In this document: piece by piece, positions 61,312 to 64,000 of the stretch | How the letters are laid out: every line of letters begins with the position of its first letter | How positions within the stretch are numbered: the stretch's first letter is position 1 | From: an uncultured bacterium | GTDB lineage: Bacteria; Vulcanimicrobiota; Xenobia; Xenobiales; Xenobiaceae | NCBI GenBank assembly: GCA_934621605.1 | Contig: CAKTUZ010000002.1 | Span: 1-64,000, forward strand | Length of the DNA stretch: 64,000 bases | Direction: 5' to 3' | Translations under genes and position numbers: made by a program | Notes under the pieces: generated by a model | Seen by the model: only the letters and a program-made list of their open reading frames with translations | Told to the model about the DNA's origin: nothing | The model's database searches: none

Positions 61312-61977
61312 CTAATAGGCGTCAGGACTGCGACGGCCAGGATTGACCGGTAAAGTTTTAGGATCAATTTTTTTAGAAGACTTAGGCCAACCAAAAGCCT
61401 GAACTACCAAAATCTTTACTCCTCCGCCCAAATTGTAATCGCGATTAATTTCATCAATTGTAGGTTTAGCTCCCACAACTACATTACCTAAACCAACAGA
61501 TGCACAATAGAGACCAGCATTTTGATACAGAGACCCGGCGTGCAAATAGGCGAAATCGTCCGGAACAGCGGCATAATAAAAAAGCATAGGCGCTTGCTTA
61601 AATTTGCCGCGACGAGCATCTCCGCTCTTAATGAGTATCAATCTGTTAGCGGCACCATCATAGCGCCAAAGACCGTCTGCTTTAGCCACATATACATTTA
61701 TATTTTGCCTATTCATAGCCGTAGGAGCAGTACGCTTACCATCAGCGCGATTGATTCCCCAAGTGGCCCAAAGCAAATTGCTCACAATCTGTTGGGGAAG
61801 ATCTTTCTGCAACAAGAAATCACGCTCGGTATGGCGAGTTTTAAATACGTCCATGAGCGGAGGGCCGCCGACAGTAACCGGCTTGGGCAGATCGACAGAT
61901 TGGGGCTGAGCCGTACAGCCTACAGTTAAGGAAACAATAAATCCCGCCACCAACAACAAATTTTTTACTTGAATCAT
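61312..61977 (-). CDS. nitroreductase-fold lipoprotein (SagB-like)
   Basis: A 221-residue protein. The N-terminus is a lipoprotein signal (NLLLVAGFIVSLTVGCTAQ) with lipid attachment predicted at Cys21. The rest has the FMN-dependent nitroreductase fold: RHTERDFLLQKDLPQQIVSNLLWATWGINR, APTAMNRQNINVYVAKADG, FAYLHAGSLYQNAGLYCASVGLGNVVVGA given here as landmarks RHTERDF, APTAMNRQ and LYQNAGLY. The group contains SagB-like oxidases and other FMN reductases. A lipid-anchored member would act on the outer face of a membrane. The substrate is not predictable. Its gene follows the ECF-like gene by 5 bp. Confidence 0.85.
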   Translation of the reverse strand: MIQVKNLLLVAGFIVSLTVGCTAQPQSVDLPKPVTVGGPPLMDVFKTRHTERDFLLQKDLPQQIVSNLLWATWGINRADGKRTAPTAMNRQNINVYVAKADGLWRYDGAANRLILIKSGDARRGKFKQAPMLFYYAAVPDDFAYLHAGSLYQNAGLYCASVGLGNVVVGAKPTIDEINRDYNLGGGVKILVVQAFGWPKSSKKIDPKTLPVNPGRRSPDAY

Positions 61978-61982
61978 AATTG

Positions 61983-62639
61983 TTAAACAGCCTCCACTTT
62001 TTTGGAATCGTTTACTTTTTCCTTAGAGTCCGTCGCTGCATTTTCATTCTGTGCGACTTCAGGCATAACTCTGACCAATTCTGGATTAAGCACCTCTAAA
62101 ATTTTACAAGAAACCAAACCAAAGGCCCAGCCTACCACTACGCGCCAAGCTATAATAAAAACCAAAATAGCGGCTAAAGGCTGCCCCAAGGTAAGCGGAC
62201 TTTGCGAAATGCGCTGAGCAGCTTGGGATACATCTATCCCCAAAAAGATTACTCCGTTAAAGAAACCGCACAAACTGGCCACAATTCCCGCCACTATACA
62301 GGCGCTCATAATACTTATCTTATTTAGTCCGAATTTGGCAAAAATTATATCCACAGTCAAAGCTTCGACAACTATGCAATAAAGGGCAAAAAACTTAAAG
62401 CCGCCGGTTAAAATAAAGTTAACCGCTGCTGTAGCCAATCCGCACAGAGTAATAATACCAAAACGCGGAATACGGCTGAAAAGTACAGTGTAAACCATTA
62501 CATTCAGGCCCACTAAAACAGAGCCTTTCATGGAAAAATTGATTAAGTGGAGCAAATTGCCAACCACTAATTCCAATACGGAATTACAACAAGTCAGCAT
62601 AGCTGTAAAAGTAAGCTCTTTAACAGAAAGATTCTTCAT
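61983..62639 (-). CDS. integral membrane protein, ECF-transporter S-component-like
   Basis: Start ATG 62639 (the frame extends to 62669) gives 218 residues. Five or six helices: LTFTAMLTCCNSVLELVVG, FSMKGSVLVGLNVMVYTVLF, FGIITLCGLATAAVNFIL, FALYCIVVEALTVDIIFA, IMSACIVAGIVASLCGFFNGV, and ILVFIIAWRVVVGWAFGL. The pattern (helical core with a short acidic tail) resembles S components of energy-coupling-factor vitamin or metal transporters, but no EcfA or EcfT gene is present. It overlaps the ModE-like regulator by about 20 bp, which points to co-regulation. The ligand is unknown; molybdate or another oxyanion or cofactor is possible. Confidence 0.6.
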   Translation of the reverse strand: MKNLSVKELTFTAMLTCCNSVLELVVGNLLHLINFSMKGSVLVGLNVMVYTVLFSRIPRFGIITLCGLATAAVNFILTGGFKFFALYCIVVEALTVDIIFAKFGLNKISIMSACIVAGIVASLCGFFNGVIFLGIDVSQAAQRISQSPLTLGQPLAAILVFIIAWRVVVGWAFGLVSCKILEVLNPELVRVMPEVAQNENAATDSKEKVNDSKKVEAV

Positions 62640-63027
62640 GACTATCCGACTCACTATTTTGGCTACCACACTGCTTAATCTTAACTTCTTCTACAGCTTG
62701 CAAAAAATCACGCCAAGGCCCATAAGCAGCCTCATTTATTTTCTCCACCATAGTTTCATAATGACGCAATAATAAAAAAGCGCCCTCAGTAAGCTCAGCA
62801 CCACCGTGATCGTGACCGCCGATAAATTTTTTCATCAGTTTTATGCCCAACTCTTTTTCTAAGGTGCTCAAAACTCGATGAGCTTTAGCGTAAGACATAT
62901 TTAAATTAATAGCCGCTTTGCGAATAGAACCGTATTTTTCTACTCCGCGCAAAAGACTATAAGGGCCGGGCCCCATAAAACGTTGTCCATTTTCATCACA
63001 AATGCGCAGAAGAATCTTAATATCCAT
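62620..63027 (-). CDS. ModE-like winged-helix regulator (no molybdate-binding domain)
   Basis: A 135-residue protein with a winged helix at residues about 15-85: LLRGVEKYGSIRKAAINLNMSYAKAHRVLSTLEKEL with GGHDHGGAELTEGAFLLL as the wing. This matches the N-terminal domain of the ModE family, including the S/YAKA recognition helix. The C-terminal TOBE domains are absent. It is the first gene of a unit with the S-component-like membrane protein and then the nitroreductase-like lipoprotein. It probably represses or activates these genes in response to an unknown signal. Confidence 0.8.
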   Translation of the reverse strand: MDIKILLRICDENGQRFMGPGPYSLLRGVEKYGSIRKAAINLNMSYAKAHRVLSTLEKELGIKLMKKFIGGHDHGGAELTEGAFLLLRHYETMVEKINEAAYGPWRDFLQAVEEVKIKQCGSQNSESDSHEESFC

Positions 63028-63238
63028 GAAAAAAATCTCTTTAAAGAAATCAGACCGCGAACTGAGCAGCTAAATTTCTTCAACTGAAAAAAACAAGCCG
63101 AAAAAAAAGTTCGCGAGGCGATTGCGTTATTTTTCTAAGAATATATCTCTTTCCTTTTTTATCTGTCGGAAAAACAACGCTTTGCCAATTTAACTTCAAA
63201 TTAACAAAGCGCCTTGAAAAAAAGACTAACTTGTAAAT

Positions 63239-64000
63239 TTAGCCGCACACCAAAACGGAAGGTTTGGCTAAAGCCTTTCTCACCGCTTTAATCTGACCAG
63301 TTGGCACATTCAATAAAACGATTACGCTGCGATCTTTAGCTATAATTTCAGATTTTAAATCCGACTTTTTAAGAGCCTGAATAAATTCCTGAGCATCGCC
63401 TTCGCTGTCCCAAACGGTAGCCCAAATGGCAAAACTATCTCTATTTTCGGCCTTAGCAACCGACGTGATTGCCTGCGCCTTACCATTATTCTCAACCCTA
63501 CTTTTATCGAAACTGTGACTCTGATTACCTAAAGCAGCCGCGTCAACAACAGGCTGTCCTTTATTATCTAAGCCGTAACTTTCATAAGCCTGACTGTAAA
63601 CACGCCAAGTATCACCTCCCCAACCTCTGGCTACAGCTATTGACTGAGCATCTAAAAATTTTTCCGCCCAAGTACGAATAACATACTCTCCTGCCGTATC
63701 ATCACCTAAACTAACATAATTGCCAAAAGACTTAGGCAAAGCGCTTAAATCGATATTTTTGGGTAAATCTACCTTTTTGAGATGCTTAAAAGGATGAAGT
63801 ACATGTTCGGTAGACACGGGAGGCTCGGCAAAAGATAGGTTTATACCGCGCAATCCTTCTTGTTCTTGGATGGTTTGGCAAAATTCCAAACCACTTAAAT
63901 AAGGCATAAGAGTAACAGCTCTAACAATAAGAGGAGCTTGCTCTAATTGCGGAAATTGGTTGACGCCTTTTTCGATAAGTTTGGGAGAACCGACTACGTA
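63239..64000 (-). CDS. N-terminally truncated protein of the PPVSTEHVLHP / WGGD family
   Basis: The C-terminal 253 residues of a protein that enters from the right edge (the frame is open up to 64000). The first visible part (SPKLIEKGVNQFPQLEQAP, LIVRAVTLMPYLSGLEF) is followed by EPPVSTEHVLHPFKHL, GEYVIRTWAEKFL, ARGWGGDTWRVYSQ and FAIWATVWDSEGDAQEFIQALKK. This order (STEHxLHP, then WGGDxxxxY, then WDSxxDAxEF) recurs in a family of exported bacterial proteins of unknown function, as I recall it; no catalytic motif is evident. The gene stops at 63239, 211 bp from the regulator upstream of it in genome order. Confidence 0.65.
   Translation of the reverse strand, partial: YVVGSPKLIEKGVNQFPQLEQAPLIVRAVTLMPYLSGLEFCQTIQEQEGLRGINLSFAEPPVSTEHVLHPFKHLKKVDLPKNIDLSALPKSFGNYVSLGDDTAGEYVIRTWAEKFLDAQSIAVARGWGGDTWRVYSQAYESYGLDNKGQPVVDAAALGNQSHSFDKSRVENNGKAQAITSVAKAENRDSFAIWATVWDSEGDAQEFIQALKKSDLKSEIIAKDRSVIVLLNVPTGQIKAVRKALAKPSVLVCG

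Noticed and set aside
1..64000. Prophage, integrase or conjugation genes
   Set aside because: No capsid, portal, terminase, integrase or relaxase pattern was found among the supported genes.

Overview
The window is a 64 kb chromosomal stretch from a bacterium with an outer membrane and, most likely, an anaerobic life. The outer membrane is indicated by a signal-peptide-bearing beta-barrel porin ending in Phe (40249-41556), two lipoproteins and a surface-glycan cassette. Anaerobic metabolism is suggested by a biotin-dependent Na+-pumping decarboxylase, SelD with a YedF-like partner, and ferredoxin-thioredoxin reductase without any photosynthesis gene. The rpsF-ssb-rpsR-rplI-dnaB order is common to many phyla. 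I cannot place the organism at phylum level from sequence alone. Base composition looks moderate and slightly AT-rich. Genes use ATG, GTG and TTG starts with clear GGAGG-type ribosome binding sites.

Layout. 1-3.3 kb: the end of a repeat-rich protein with a secretin-like short domain, a long TPR protein, and a convergent HTH/coiled-coil protein. 3.5-8.3 kb: a biotin protein ligase divergent from oadG-oadA-oadB, so the ligase sits beside its probable substrate. 8.6-13.8 kb: the most unusual region, holding a Fic-fold protein whose catalytic motif is destroyed and two tandem paralogues that join RTX calcium-binding repeats to an M91 (NleD-like) zinc protease domain. 14-19 kb: a lipoprotein, a DUF47 protein overlapping a parvulin-type isomerase, a family 2 glycosyltransferase, a chorismate mutase-DAHP synthase and a membrane protein. 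19.3-25.5 kb: a single 2048-residue NRPS of order A-T-C-A-T-R, the architecture that makes dipeptide aldehydes and pyrazinones. 25.6-34 kb: Bax inhibitor-like protein, Sel1-repeat protein, leuS with a structured leader, a YVTN propeller, a DUF4127 protein and a YedF-like protein. 34-37.9 kb: the rpsF-ssb-rpsR, rplI, dnaB block with promoter and terminators. 38-47 kb: a membrane protein, selD, porin, thrC, an IS200/IS605-like end remnant, an unknown protein and an M16 protease. 47-57 kb: a secreted small protein, ferredoxin-thioredoxin reductase, a frameshifted GT4 glycosyltransferase, a receiver-Ser/Thr kinase fusion divergent from a sensor histidine kinase, and a PglF/PglE/PglC-like set. 57-64 kb: a zinc-ribbon membrane protein, a short inverted-repeat element, tRNA-Ser(GCU), an M20 dipeptidase, a stand-alone 5'-3' exonuclease, a nitroreductase-like lipoprotein, an ECF-like membrane protein with a ModE-like regulator, and a secreted protein cut by the window edge.

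The strongest candidates for undescribed biology are the RTX-M91 protease pair beside the pseudo-Fic protein (possibly host-directed effectors) and the stand-alone dimodular reductase-terminated NRPS. The receiver-kinase fusion, the signal-peptide-bearing extension on OadB and the 116-bp inverted-repeat element are secondary.
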